10,228 nucleotides of DNA from Streptosporangiaceae bacterium (GCA_030042885.1 JASHYW010000463.1:1-10228); one strand, 5' to 3'; numbered from the stretch's first letter, positions 1 through 6,470 are shown. Numbers and translations are program-made. The notes: a model not told the origin generated them from the letters alone.

Positions 1-1393
1 GGCGTGCCCAGCAGCCGGGTCACGCCGATGTTGACCACCGAGGTCAGCAGCCCGCCCAGCACCAGGCCCAGCAGCGCGACGAGCGAGGCGAGGTTACCGC
101 CCAGGTACGGCGGGACGTCGGCCGCGGGACCCCGGCTGGCCGCGGGACCCCGGCCGGCCGCGCGGGCCCGCCGGGCCAGCACCGCGACGGTGACCGCCAG
201 CACGATGAGCAGGGCCGCCTGCATGACCAGCAGCACCGCGAGGAACCCGGTCAGACCGGGCAGCGCTCCGGTCTGGCGGCCGGACTGCCGGTCAGTGAAC
301 CCGCTCACCAGGGCTGCGGTCACCAGCGCGGCCAGCGCGGCGGCCAGCACGCCCCAGCACCACCCGTCCGACCTGCCGGCCGGCGGCCTGCCGCCGTGAA
401 CCACGGTGATCTCGTAGCGGTCGGCCAACGGCAAGGCGACCGAGATGACCGCGGCAGCCAGCACCGCCGCGGACAGCACCACCGCCACCCACCGGGCGGC
501 GGGTGGATGACCAGCCGGAAGCGCCGCGATCAGCGCCAATGACGCGCAGGCCGCCGCGACATGCAGTCTGCGCTGCCGGTCGACCAGCCTCTTCCCCCGC
601 CAAAATCCGGGCTCAGTCAGCGGCCAGGCTCCGGTGAGCCTAGGCGGCGCCGTGCTGATCCGGGCCTCGTACTTGCCCGCGGTCCTGACGCTGACCACCC
701 ACAGCAGCGCGACGATCACCGCTGCCGCCGCCAGCGCCAGGGCCACGCGCCACCCCGCGGTCCACGCCGCGTACCATCCCATCCAGCTGGGCAGCAGCAG
801 GTCCGGATTTCCGGCCGCCTGCCAGGCCACCGTGCTCAGCAGGACCGAGGCGGCCGAGCTCACGAACTGGACCGTGGCCGCCAGCGCCAGCAGCCGCAGC
901 ACAACCTGTGCGATCCCCTGATCTCGATCACGGCGCAGCCGCTGGACCGGCTCAGCCACGGCATCAGGACCGGCGCCCGCCACCTGGGGCGGCAGCATGA
1001 AATACGCGATGTTATACATCATGAACGGCGCCAGCAGCAGCCAGGACGCCGACGCCAGCGGCGCCTCGGTGAGCCCGCCCCACGAGTAGGCCTCCAGCTT
1101 CCACGGGACACTGGGCCGCCCCGGGCCGTCAGGGCTCCACCGCCGGTAAAAACCAGTCACCATGTCCCCGGCGACCTGCACCGCCTGCGGATGCTCCAGC
1201 ATCGTCGGGCCGTCAGACCCCGACACGCCGTGAACACGCAACTCGGTGACCCGCTCCCCCGCCATGGCCGTATCGGGCAGCGCCCCGGCGGCCCCGGCCA
1301 GCGCGGGACTAGTCTGGTCGGCCGGGGCGAAACCCCACGCCGCGTCGAATCCGAGCACCACGTCCTGGCTCTTCAAACTGGCGTTCTCGGACA
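1..1393 (-). CDS. Large multi-pass membrane protein with N-terminal VHGVSG motif (5' part, runs off window)
   Basis: An uninterrupted minus-strand frame runs from ATG at 1393 to the window edge (464 codons). A purine-rich AGGGAG lies 4 bases before the ATG. The first ~110 residues are soluble and hold the motif ELRVHGVSG (about 51-59), then QVAGDMVTGFYRRW (73-86) and EAYSWGGL (101-108). About seven hydrophobic segments follow, near residues 115-134, 160-190, 213-233, 280-333 (possibly two), 348-365, 383-407 and 433-452. Actinomycetes encode large integral membrane proteins of unknown function that start this way. The HGxxG and YSWGG motifs recall the oxyanion loop and nucleophile elbow of alpha/beta hydrolases, so a membrane-bound hydrolase is possible but unproven. 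A near-perfect in-frame 18-bp duplication encodes RGPAAS/RGPAAD near residue 425. The gene has no close co-directional partner in the window; 670 bases upstream are empty. Confidence 0.8.
121..156. repeat. 18-bp tandem duplication inside the membrane-protein gene
   Basis: Two adjacent 18-base units (121-138 and 139-156) differ at one base. They encode a repeated six-residue Arg-Gly-Pro-Ala-Ala-(Ser/Asp) block in a hydrophilic loop of the membrane protein. The repeat keeps the frame, so it is a harmless slippage-type duplication. Confidence 0.7.
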
Positions 1394-1463
1394 TTAGGCT
1401 CCCTAAAGCCGTCTAGACCGCTGGGAAGGAAACAGGTGGCTGCCACGGTCTCACAAGGAAAAG

Positions 1464-1490
1464 TGTCAAGGAGCCGGTATGACCTGTCAA
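1464..1490 (-). promoter_or_regulatory. Pair of TTGACA hexamers upstream of the membrane-protein gene
   Basis: On the minus strand TTGACA occurs at 1490-1485 and again at 1469-1464, 21 bases apart (about two helical turns). Both match the consensus -35 box of the main actinobacterial sigma factor. The best -10 match for the first is GACACT with 17-base spacing, which is weak; the second has no good -10 partner. The location 70-100 bases before the ATG at 1393 fits a promoter. The regular spacing would also fit a direct-repeat regulator site. Confidence 0.3.
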
Positions 1491-1818
1491 TGCATATGCC
1501 GCCTGTATACTCCGGTGGTTAGGCAGGCACGCAGGCCGGAGAGTTCTGCCGTCCTCGTCGCAACATGCGCCAGCCACCCGAAAAGGCCAGCCAGCCCCTG
1601 AAAGCGACAAGACCCCATAGGCAGTCCAACGCGGTTCGCGCCCGGAAACAAACCGCAGGCGCAGCCGACCGGAAACAGGCAGGGACAAAGATGCAGGCTT
1701 ACGCTGGATCGCGCCGCCCTCGCCGGCCGCGGTCTTATGTGATCTCAACTCGTCCGAGTGAGCCGCCGCCTTCTGCCGCCCGACGTGACCGTGCCACGTA
1801 AATCGATCCGGTGCCAGG

Positions 1819-1854
1819 AAGTTCCGAAATTAGAGAAATTAGAGTTGCGAACTT
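1819..1854. repeat. Tandem AAATTAGAG repeat flanked by an AAGTTC/GAACTT inverted repeat
   Basis: AAATTAGAG occurs twice back to back (1827-1835 and 1836-1844) without mismatch. The pair is bracketed by AAGTTC (1819-1824) and its inverse complement GAACTT (1849-1854). Such AT-rich, doubly symmetric DNA in a GC-rich genome is typical of operator or promoter DNA. It lies about 70 bases before the orphan ATG at 1925. No known operator consensus was recognised. Confidence 0.45.
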
Positions 1855-1856
1855 CT

Positions 1857-1876
1857 GACGACTCCATAGAGGTGTC
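1857..1876. promoter_or_regulatory. Imperfect 20-bp dyad GAC-CTC-GAG-GTC
   Basis: The bases read GAC, 2 spacer, CTC, CATA, GAG, 2 spacer, GTC, a symmetric arrangement broken only at the two 2-base spacers. It sits directly after the tandem repeat island and 50 bases upstream of the orphan RBS and ATG, which supports regulatory use. Twelve symmetric bases in a GC-rich genome can also arise by chance. Confidence 0.25.
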
Positions 1877-2065
1877 ACCAACGGGCGACAAGGACTGCCC
1901 GCCAATATGCATGAGGAACGCAGCATGACCATGCATCAAAACGACGTGCTCACATCGGCAGATTCGGACGTGGCCGACCGGCGGGGCCTGGGCGGGGTGC
2001 CGCGCCGTTCTGACAGCGCAGGTCTGACACCTACGTGCGCCAGCGGCGCCCCGCTCGCTATGGGT

Positions 2066-2836
2066 TCACAGCTGACGGATCAGGTCGAGAGCGTGATATC
2101 GCCGGGGCCAGTCCACGAAGAGGTGGTCGTGTGCGGCACCGGCGATCACGTTGCAGCTGATACCTGCGTCGGCCAGCACGCGGCTGACCACCGCGGTCAG
2201 GCCGATATCTTGCAATGCCGAATTGACCCGCAACGTGATGCGCGCGGCCACGTACGAGTATTCCAGCTGGGCCCGGTCCGCGTCGGCCTTGGTCATGACC
2301 AGCGTGAGGCCCTCGTCCTCAAGGATCGCGGCGAACATGGCCGTCTGCGGCGGCGGGCTGGCCGCGGTGGCGAAGACATATGGCTCGCCGGACAGCTCGG
2401 GCAGGAGTTCACGCCGGCGGGCAGTGGCGAGGTACTTCTCCATGAAGATCAGGTCGTCGGCCTGGTAGCCGAGTGCCTGGTAGAAGGGGACGACCCCGGC
2501 ATTGTCCGCCTCGATAAGCAGGTTGATCTTCGGGCAGCCGATAGCCATCAGGCGCTCCTCGAGTTCGGCCATCAACTTCTTCGCGATGCCCTGCCCGCGC
2601 CTGTCCGACCTGACGGCCAGGCGGTTCACCCAACCGCGGTGCCCGTCGTAGGCGCCGAGCACCGCTCCTGCGATCTGCCCCTGGTCGTCCACGTCAACCA
2701 GAACCAAGCCGGGATCGCGCGCAGCCACGGACCTCAGCTCCCCTGCCACGCGCGAGGGATCGAACCGCAACCCGGCCTGTCGCCACAACGCGATAAGTTC
2801 ATCCGCATCGGCGACGTTCGCGCACCTGATCCCCAC
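2066..2836 (-). CDS. GNAT acetyltransferase (YpeA-like) fused to a C-terminal ACT domain (COG3602/DUF2241-like)
   Basis: The N-terminal half matches the YpeA-type GNAT fold. It opens with GIRCANVADADELIALW, followed by GAYDGHRGWVNRLAV, the acetyl-CoA loop RRGQGIAKKL, GCPKINL and DNAGVVPFYQALGY, and ends at MEKYL near residue 140. About five residues later a second domain begins at ELLPELSGEPYVFATA. It continues through EDEGLTLVMTKADAD and ISCNVIAGAAHDHLFVDW, the pattern of the small ACT-domain proteins of COG3602. The two are normally separate proteins of about 140 and 130 residues; here one frame covers both (256 aa). The substrate is unknown; ACT domains often bind amino acids, so ligand-controlled acetylation is an inference. 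GTG at 2836 is chosen because it precedes the family's first strand; TTG at 2842 is possible. No strong Shine-Dalgarno is visible. The frame stays open to 3145, but that extension looks non-coding. Confidence 0.85.
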   Translation of the reverse strand: MGIRCANVADADELIALWRQAGLRFDPSRVAGELRSVAARDPGLVLVDVDDQGQIAGAVLGAYDGHRGWVNRLAVRSDRRGQGIAKKLMAELEERLMAIGCPKINLLIEADNAGVVPFYQALGYQADDLIFMEKYLATARRRELLPELSGEPYVFATAASPPPQTAMFAAILEDEGLTLVMTKADADRAQLEYSYVAARITLRVNSALQDIGLTAVVSRVLADAGISCNVIAGAAHDHLFVDWPRRYHALDLIRQL

Positions 2837-3238
2837 GGCCAACTGCTTACCACACCCGCCGCCACAGCGCCGCTCCTCTGGATGGCCTCTCGGGCGGCCG
2901 CCGAGCAGGGCACCCCGATATTTCTCAACGCCTGCCGGTTTGCAGCCGGCTGATCGGTGACTGTCCGTGGTGCATCCTGCGGTGCTGGTCATGGGGCCGT
3001 GGAACGGGGTCGCCGCCGGGCCTCGACAAGTGGCCAGGCTCCCGCCAGGGCCGTGGGGATCGTGACCTCTCCCGTACCGCCTCCATTGGCCAGCGCCCTG
3101 GCCTAGCCTGCCGCCAGCTCCACCACAGCCGTTCGGGAAATTCAAGATCTTTATCCCGGCCGGCCGGTGGTTCGGCGCTGCGGGAACGCGACAAGGCCAA
3201 GACGCGTGCTGCCATCGGGCAGCACGCGCTGGTCCCGG
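2837..3238. other. Gene-free stretch between the cation transporter and the acetyltransferase
   Basis: About 400 bases hold no convincing coding frame; open frames are Arg/Pro/Gly-rich shadows. The transporter's hairpin terminator is at 3203-3228. The rest presumably carries the acetyltransferase promoter and leader on the minus strand, but no consensus -35/-10 pair stands out. Confidence 0.5.
3203..3228 (-). terminator. Strong hairpin terminator after the cation transporter gene
   Basis: A perfect 11-bp inverted repeat (3203-3213 with 3218-3228) surrounds a 4-base loop. It starts 10 bases after the transporter stop codon on the minus strand. The stem is almost all G/C apart from two A-T pairs. 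On the minus strand the sequence after the stem is moderately T-containing without a true U-run, as is common for actinobacterial terminators. It would separate the transporter transcript from the acetyltransferase gene. Confidence 0.65.
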
Positions 3239-3847
3239 TCAGCCGTCATCGTGCGCCCAGGCTTCGATGCCTTCCCTGACCGCCAGGCCCGCGATGACAA
3301 CAGCTGCCGCCGGGTCGGCCCACCACCAGCCGAGCCAGGCGTTGAGCCCGATGCCAGCCAGCGCGGCGGCGGAGGTGAACGCACAGAACGCGCTTTCGGC
3401 CGCGTCCGCGACCAGAGCCTGGTTGCCCAGCTGCTGGCCGGTGCTGCGCTTGGCCAGCGCGAGCAGCGGCATGACCACCAGCGCCGCAGCCGTGACCACG
3501 ATCCCGGCCGTGGACTGCTCGGGCCGGTGCTGGCTGACCAGATCGGTGACGCTCTCGATGGCCAGGTAGGCGGCGAGAGCAAAGAAGGTGACGGCGATCA
3601 GCCGCAGAGCCCGGCGTTCGCGTTCCTCGCTGACCGCGCCGCGCAGCTGCCAGACCACCACCGCCGCGGCGAAGAACTCGATCACCGAGTCCAGGCCGAA
3701 CCCGATCAGCGCGATCGAGGAAGCGACGATCCCGGAGACGATCCCGACCGCCGCCTCGACCGTCATCCAGGCCATGCTGCCGTACTCCAGCGAGAAACCC
3801 CGGCGGCGCAGCCGGGATACCACATCGTCGTGCAGGGCCAATCGCAC
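3239..3847 (-). CDS. Short cation diffusion facilitator (CDF)-family transporter without cytoplasmic domain
   Basis: This 202-residue protein has about six membrane spans and belongs to the cation efflux (CDF) superfamily, which exports divalent metals in exchange for protons. Span 2 carries GFGLDSVIE (49-57) and span 5 carries ADAAESAFC (147-155), the positions where CDF proteins bind metal. Asp53/Glu57 and Asp148/Glu151 are the candidate ligands. The usual histidines of Zn-type CDFs are absent, so the metal is open. The protein ends just after span 6 (WWADPAAAVVIAGLAV, 175-190) and lacks the C-terminal cytoplasmic domain of classical CDFs (about 300 aa). GTG at 3847 is the only usable start after an in-frame TGA; GGGAG is too close to be a good ribosome-binding site. 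The gene follows a MntP exporter on the same strand, 260 bases downstream of it. Confidence 0.85.
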   Translation of the reverse strand: MRLALHDDVVSRLRRRGFSLEYGSMAWMTVEAAVGIVSGIVASSIALIGFGLDSVIEFFAAAVVVWQLRGAVSEERERRALRLIAVTFFALAAYLAIESVTDLVSQHRPEQSTAGIVVTAAALVVMPLLALAKRSTGQQLGNQALVADAAESAFCAFTSAAALAGIGLNAWLGWWWADPAAAVVIAGLAVREGIEAWAHDDG

Positions 3848-4107
3848 TCCCGGGATGACGTCGCCCTCAGTGTGCCCCAGCCGGGCTCATTCTGCTCCGC
3901 CCTCGTGGGGGGCACCGCGGCGGTTGCCGCGTACTCCCGCTTCACCGGATAGGTGGCGCCAAGCTCCGATGGGCATCCTTGAGTACTGTCCGTGATCCTG
4001 GTTTCCGGTAGGCATGCTGATGGCGCCGAAGCCCTGACATCTTCCCTGAGCGCGGCGGCGAGTGGCGTGCCTGCGCTGCCGGTCACGGGAAAGGGGTAGC
4101 GGGAGGG

Positions 4108-4665
4108 CTAGAGGATGCCGCTGGCTATGGCGATGCCCACGGCGATCAGGACCAGGCCGCCGGGCAGCTCACCCCGCTCGCCGGTTCTTGCGCCGAGCCG
4201 GCTGCCCAGCTCCAGCCCGGCCAAGGACATGGTGATGCTGACGGCGCCGACGACGACCGCCGCCGCGGCGAGGCTGACGTGGAAGGTGCCCAGGGCGAAG
4301 CCGACCGTGAGGTTGTCGATGCTCAGCGCCGCCCCGGTGACCAGCAACCGGCCGGCCCGCTGCCCAGCCGGCAGGGCCGGGGCCTGGTCCTGCCGGGGTT
4401 GCGGGCGCCGGACGGCCTGCACGCTAGCGTACAGGCCGGTCGCGATCAGCAGCGCGGCGCCGATCCAGTGCGCGGCATGGCCGAGGGTATCGGCAAGGCT
4501 GCGGCCCAGCAGCAGCCCGAGGACCGGCATCCCGGCCTCGAACAGCCCGAAGATCACCCCGATCCGCAACCGGGTGCGGCCATCAACCCCGCTGACCCCG
4601 ATACCGACCGCCGCGGCGAAGTTGGACAAGCCCAGGGACAGGGCCACCAGCAGCAGGGCGGGCAT
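4108..4665 (-). CDS. mntP: MntP-family manganese efflux pump
   Basis: The protein has 185 residues, the usual MntP length, with six predicted spans in two related halves. The first half has LSLGLSNFAAAVGIGVSG (9-26) and FEAGMPVLGLLLGR; the second has ALSIDNLTVGFALG (113-126) and ends in a glycine-rich hydrophobic span. MntP proteins export Mn(II) across the cytoplasmic membrane and protect against manganese overload. The second repeat keeps the Asp of the SIDN motif. In the first repeat the matching position is Asn15, where the enterobacterial protein has Asp, so substrate or mechanism may differ. The ATG at 4665 is preceded by GGTGGG. TATGGT ending 6 bases before the ATG would fit a leaderless transcript, but no -35 is clear. 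A short CDF transporter lies downstream; the Bpa-like gene is divergent. No yybP-ykoY manganese riboswitch was recognised. Confidence 0.85.
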   Translation of the reverse strand: MPALLLVALSLGLSNFAAAVGIGVSGVDGRTRLRIGVIFGLFEAGMPVLGLLLGRSLADTLGHAAHWIGAALLIATGLYASVQAVRRPQPRQDQAPALPAGQRAGRLLVTGAALSIDNLTVGFALGTFHVSLAAAAVVVGAVSITMSLAGLELGSRLGARTGERGELPGGLVLIAVGIAIASGIL

Positions 4666-4875
4666 GCACCCACCATACCGACCGCGGCCCGGCCCGCTGA
4701 TCCGCCATAGCTGCAGGTCCCGGTCTGCCGGATGCCCGGCACGGGCGCCCGGGACATGGACAGCTGGCGTCAGCAGACTGCTGCCGCGGCCGGGGCCGCC
4801 CTCGGGACCTTACGGCGCCGATAAGGGACGAAGGGCCCTGCCCGGCAGCCGCCGCCGACCGGCAGCCTATCTGGT

Positions 4876-5334
4876 ATGGAAGGGTTCCGGGCCGCCAGCG
4901 GGCGGAACGCGGATAACGACGCTGCCGCGCCGGCGCGGCGGTTCGCTGTCACCATCGGCGGGCCTGCCGACGGCGGTTCTGCCCGCCGAATAGAAGAGCC
5001 AGGTCGGCTGCTGCGCCTCCGGTCGGTGCTGCACGCCACGTATGAGCAGATCGATCGCGCCGACCCATCGCCGGAGGGCATGCCCGCCGTGCAACGGCAA
5101 CTCCAGCTGATCCGCCGTGAACTCGAGGACACGGTATCCCCGGAACTGGCTGCCGAGCTGCGGCGGATCCTGCCTCCCCGGGACGAGGCACCCAGCGCGG
5201 GTGCGTTGCGGATCGAGTGTACGGTGCTTCTGAGCTGGGCCGACAGCTTGGTGGTGGAGATGCTCAGCACGCTCGGGGCCGCGTACGAACACCTGGCGCG
5301 CGAACGCCTCGCGGGGCCGCCAGCGGCGGCGTGA
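4876..5334 (+). CDS. Bpa/PafE-like (DUF2587) proteasome-activator homologue lacking the docking tail
   Basis: The central and C-terminal region matches bacterial proteasome activator Bpa (DUF2587): EEPGRLLRLRSVL (40-52), a helix ending RRELEDTVSPELAAELRR (80-97), then LRIECTVLLSWADSLVVEML (111-130) and a final helix to about 145. In mycobacteria Bpa forms a ring that opens the 20S proteasome gate without ATP, docking through a C-terminal Gly-Gln-Tyr-Leu. Here the protein stops at ERLAGPPAAA; no GQYL-type or HbYX-type end is present, and none can be read in the other frames just downstream. It is therefore a paralogue with the four-helix core but probably not a normal gate opener. The N-terminal ~38 residues are disordered and Ala/Gly/Arg-rich. 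ATG at 4876 follows an in-frame TAA with no other start between; no clear Shine-Dalgarno is visible. The gene is divergent from mntP. Confidence 0.8.
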   Translation: MEGFRAASGRNADNDAAAPARRFAVTIGGPADGGSARRIEEPGRLLRLRSVLHATYEQIDRADPSPEGMPAVQRQLQLIRRELEDTVSPELAAELRRILPPRDEAPSAGALRIECTVLLSWADSLVVEMLSTLGAAYEHLARERLAGPPAAA

Positions 5335-5410
5335 CCGTACGGCCGCCGGGCTGCCGACGCGCATCCCGCGGGCGAAATCCTGCCCGGATCCGCGGGCGGC
5401 GCGCACCGGG

Positions 5411-5471
5411 CAGGCAGCGGCGCAGCCAGACGCCAGGCAGGCAGCCACGAAACGCAGGTGGTGCAGGCAGC
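5411..5471 (+). repeat. Three CAGGCAGC direct repeats at 26-27 bp spacing
   Basis: CAGGCAGC occurs at 5411-5418, 5438-5445 and 5464-5471, that is at intervals of 27 and 26 bases. The spacing is regular but the unit is short and the region is very GC-rich. Binding sites for a regulator and plain compositional chance are both possible. Confidence 0.3.
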
Positions 5472-5600
5472 CCGGCCGGCCGGGGGCGGGTCAGCGGTTG
5501 AGCTCGGGTGCCGCTACCGAGGCCGGGGGGCGGAGAAGATCAAGCCCGGCAGGTGATTCCCGCCGCGCTGCGAGGATCAGAGGGAAACACTGGAATCGGC

Positions 5601-5617
5601 CGGGGGAACTTCCCCCG
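5601..5617. promoter_or_regulatory. Perfect palindrome CGGGGGAA-C-TTCCCCCG upstream of the methyltransferase
   Basis: Eight-base arms flank one central base with no mismatch. The site lies 30 bases before the methyltransferase ATG (5648), a normal place for a repressor operator. As RNA it would have almost no loop, so a DNA-binding dimer is more likely than a terminator. No known consensus was recognised. Confidence 0.45.
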
Positions 5618-5647
5618 CGGCGGCCGGGGAAGGGGGCGGGAAGCAGG

Positions 5648-6460
5648 ATGGCACACCCTGGCTTTGACGCGGGCAGGCCCAACGTCGCCCGCGTGTATGA
5701 CTGCCTGCTCGGCGGCATGGAGGCACTCCACGCCGATCGCGAGCAGGCAGCCCGGCTGCTGGCGATCTGTCCCTCGCTCGGCATCGCGGCCCTGGAGAAC
5801 AGGTACTTCCTGGCCCACGCGGTCACCTGGGCGGCCCATCAGGGCATCACCCAGTTCGTCGACCTCGGCGCCGGGGCGCCGGTGCAGAAAGCCACGGCCG
5901 GGCTGCTGGAGGACACGCACATCACGGCCCAGGCGGCCAGCCCGTCCGCGCGGGTGGCCTACGTCGATGACGACCCGGTCGTGCTGGCGCACTCACGGGC
6001 GTTCCGGGCCCGCGCCCACGGCGTGACGGTCACCGCGGCGGACCTGACCGACCCGGACACGGTGCTCGCCGACCGGCGCCTGCGCGCGGTCATCGACCTG
6101 GCGCAGCCCGCCTGCTTCCTGTTCGGCCTGGTGCTCAGCCTGGTCCCGGCCGCGCTGGCCCGCGACGTCGTGGCGGGCTATGCGCGGCGGGCAGCGCCGC
6201 GCAGCTGCCTGGTGATCTCCTGCGGCCGGTGCGAGGACCAGGCGCTGTGGGACCGGCTCCGGGATGCCTACACGGCCGCGTCGGCCTACAACCACGCGCC
6301 CGCCGACATCGAGGGGTTCCTGGCCGGCCTGGAGCTCGTGCCACCCGGGCTCGTCGCCGCGCACAACTGGCGAGACAGCCAGAACGATGCGCCCGCCGCA
6401 CCGCCGGAGTCGGTCTACGTGCTGGCCGGCATCGCCAGGAAAACGCGCGGGGTTCGCTAG
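5648..6460 (+). CDS. SAM-dependent methyltransferase of the DUF574 (Methyltransf_19) family
   Basis: The 270-residue protein has the family's full length and order of motifs. These are RPNVARVYDCLLGG (10-23), ALENRYFLAHAV (48-59), the SAM loop VDLGAGAPV (71-79), VAYVDDDPVVLAHSRA (103-118) with the acidic ribose-binding end of strand 2, ADLTDPDTVL (131-140), DLAQPACFLFGLVL (150-163) and GLELVPPGLV (227-236). This family is abundant in actinomycetes and mostly has no known substrate. The usual Gly-Gly-(Lys/Pro)-Asp-Asn stretch after LLGG is changed to MEALHADRE, so a conserved loop differs. ATG 5648 is chosen because the family motif starts 10 residues later and a purine-rich GGGAAGCAGG precedes it; an in-frame start at 5498 would add an unsupported basic tail. 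A perfect palindrome lies upstream. The gene converges with the lipoprotein gene. Confidence 0.85.
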   Translation: MAHPGFDAGRPNVARVYDCLLGGMEALHADREQAARLLAICPSLGIAALENRYFLAHAVTWAAHQGITQFVDLGAGAPVQKATAGLLEDTHITAQAASPSARVAYVDDDPVVLAHSRAFRARAHGVTVTAADLTDPDTVLADRRLRAVIDLAQPACFLFGLVLSLVPAALARDVVAGYARRAAPRSCLVISCGRCEDQALWDRLRDAYTAASAYNHAPADIEGFLAGLELVPPGLVAAHNWRDSQNDAPAAPPESVYVLAGIARKTRGVR

Positions 6461-6470
6461 CCCGTCCCGA

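Larger units (their letters stand above)
1394..2065. other. Gene-free stretch with an AT-richer regulatory-looking island and an orphan gene start
   Basis: No frame here looks coding on either strand: the open frames are short, rich in Arg/Pro/Ser and resemble no family. The left end is the upstream region of the membrane-protein gene and holds two TTGACA hexamers. The part from about 1800 to 1930 is clearly richer in A and T than its surroundings and carries a tandem repeat and two dyads. At 1925 a plus-strand ATG follows GAGGA with 7-base spacing, like a real translation start (MTMHQNDVLTSADSDVAD). Its frame soon runs antisense into the acetyltransferase gene, where it is only a shadow. This may be the 5' end of a gene whose body was lost, or chance. 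Confidence 0.5.
5335..5647. other. Intergenic region with direct repeats and a perfect palindrome
   Basis: These 313 bases separate the Bpa-like gene from the methyltransferase gene and hold no convincing gene. The methyltransferase frame stays open upstream to 5498, but the encoded residues are Arg/Pro/Gly-rich and lie outside the family. Notable contents are three copies of CAGGCAGC (5411-5471) and a 17-bp palindrome (5601-5617). No obvious terminator follows the Bpa-like stop. Confidence 0.5.

Noticed and set aside
561..1397. Plus-strand open frame of 278 codons opposite the membrane protein
   Set aside because: It is Arg/Pro/Gln/His-rich. The minus strand gives hydrophobic membrane spans and a conserved N-terminal motif, so the plus frame is a shadow.
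1506..1511. Plus-strand TATACT resembling a -10 box
   Set aside because: No -35 box at suitable distance and no plus-strand gene downstream for 400 bases.
2756..2766. Minus-strand GGTTCGATCCC, like the T-arm of a tRNA
   Set aside because: It lies in the coding sequence for LRFDPSR of the acetyltransferase and no acceptor, D or anticodon arms can be folded around it.
1907..2953. Long plus-strand open frame of 348 codons opposite the acetyltransferase
   Set aside because: Most of it is the antisense of the GNAT-ACT gene, whose minus-strand translation matches two known families. Only the first ~20 codons after ATG 1925 look gene-like and they are noted separately.
2837..3145. N-terminal extension of the GNAT-ACT frame up to 3145
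   Set aside because: The added 103 residues are Gly/Arg/Pro-rich, resemble no domain, and the GNAT family normally begins at GIRCAN.
3763..4086. Minus-strand open frame of 107 codons between mntP and the CDF gene
   Set aside because: It overlaps the CDF start, has no family resemblance or ribosome-binding site, and its composition is typical of a shadow frame.
3848..4107. Possible yybP-ykoY manganese riboswitch near mntP and the CDF gene
   Set aside because: The conserved internal-loop sequences of that riboswitch could not be found on the minus strand; only a small 6-bp hairpin at 3916-3931 is present.
4867..5448. Minus-strand open frame of 193 codons opposite the Bpa-like gene
   Set aside because: The plus strand encodes a recognisable DUF2587 domain; the antisense frame is Arg/Pro/Gly-rich with no motif.
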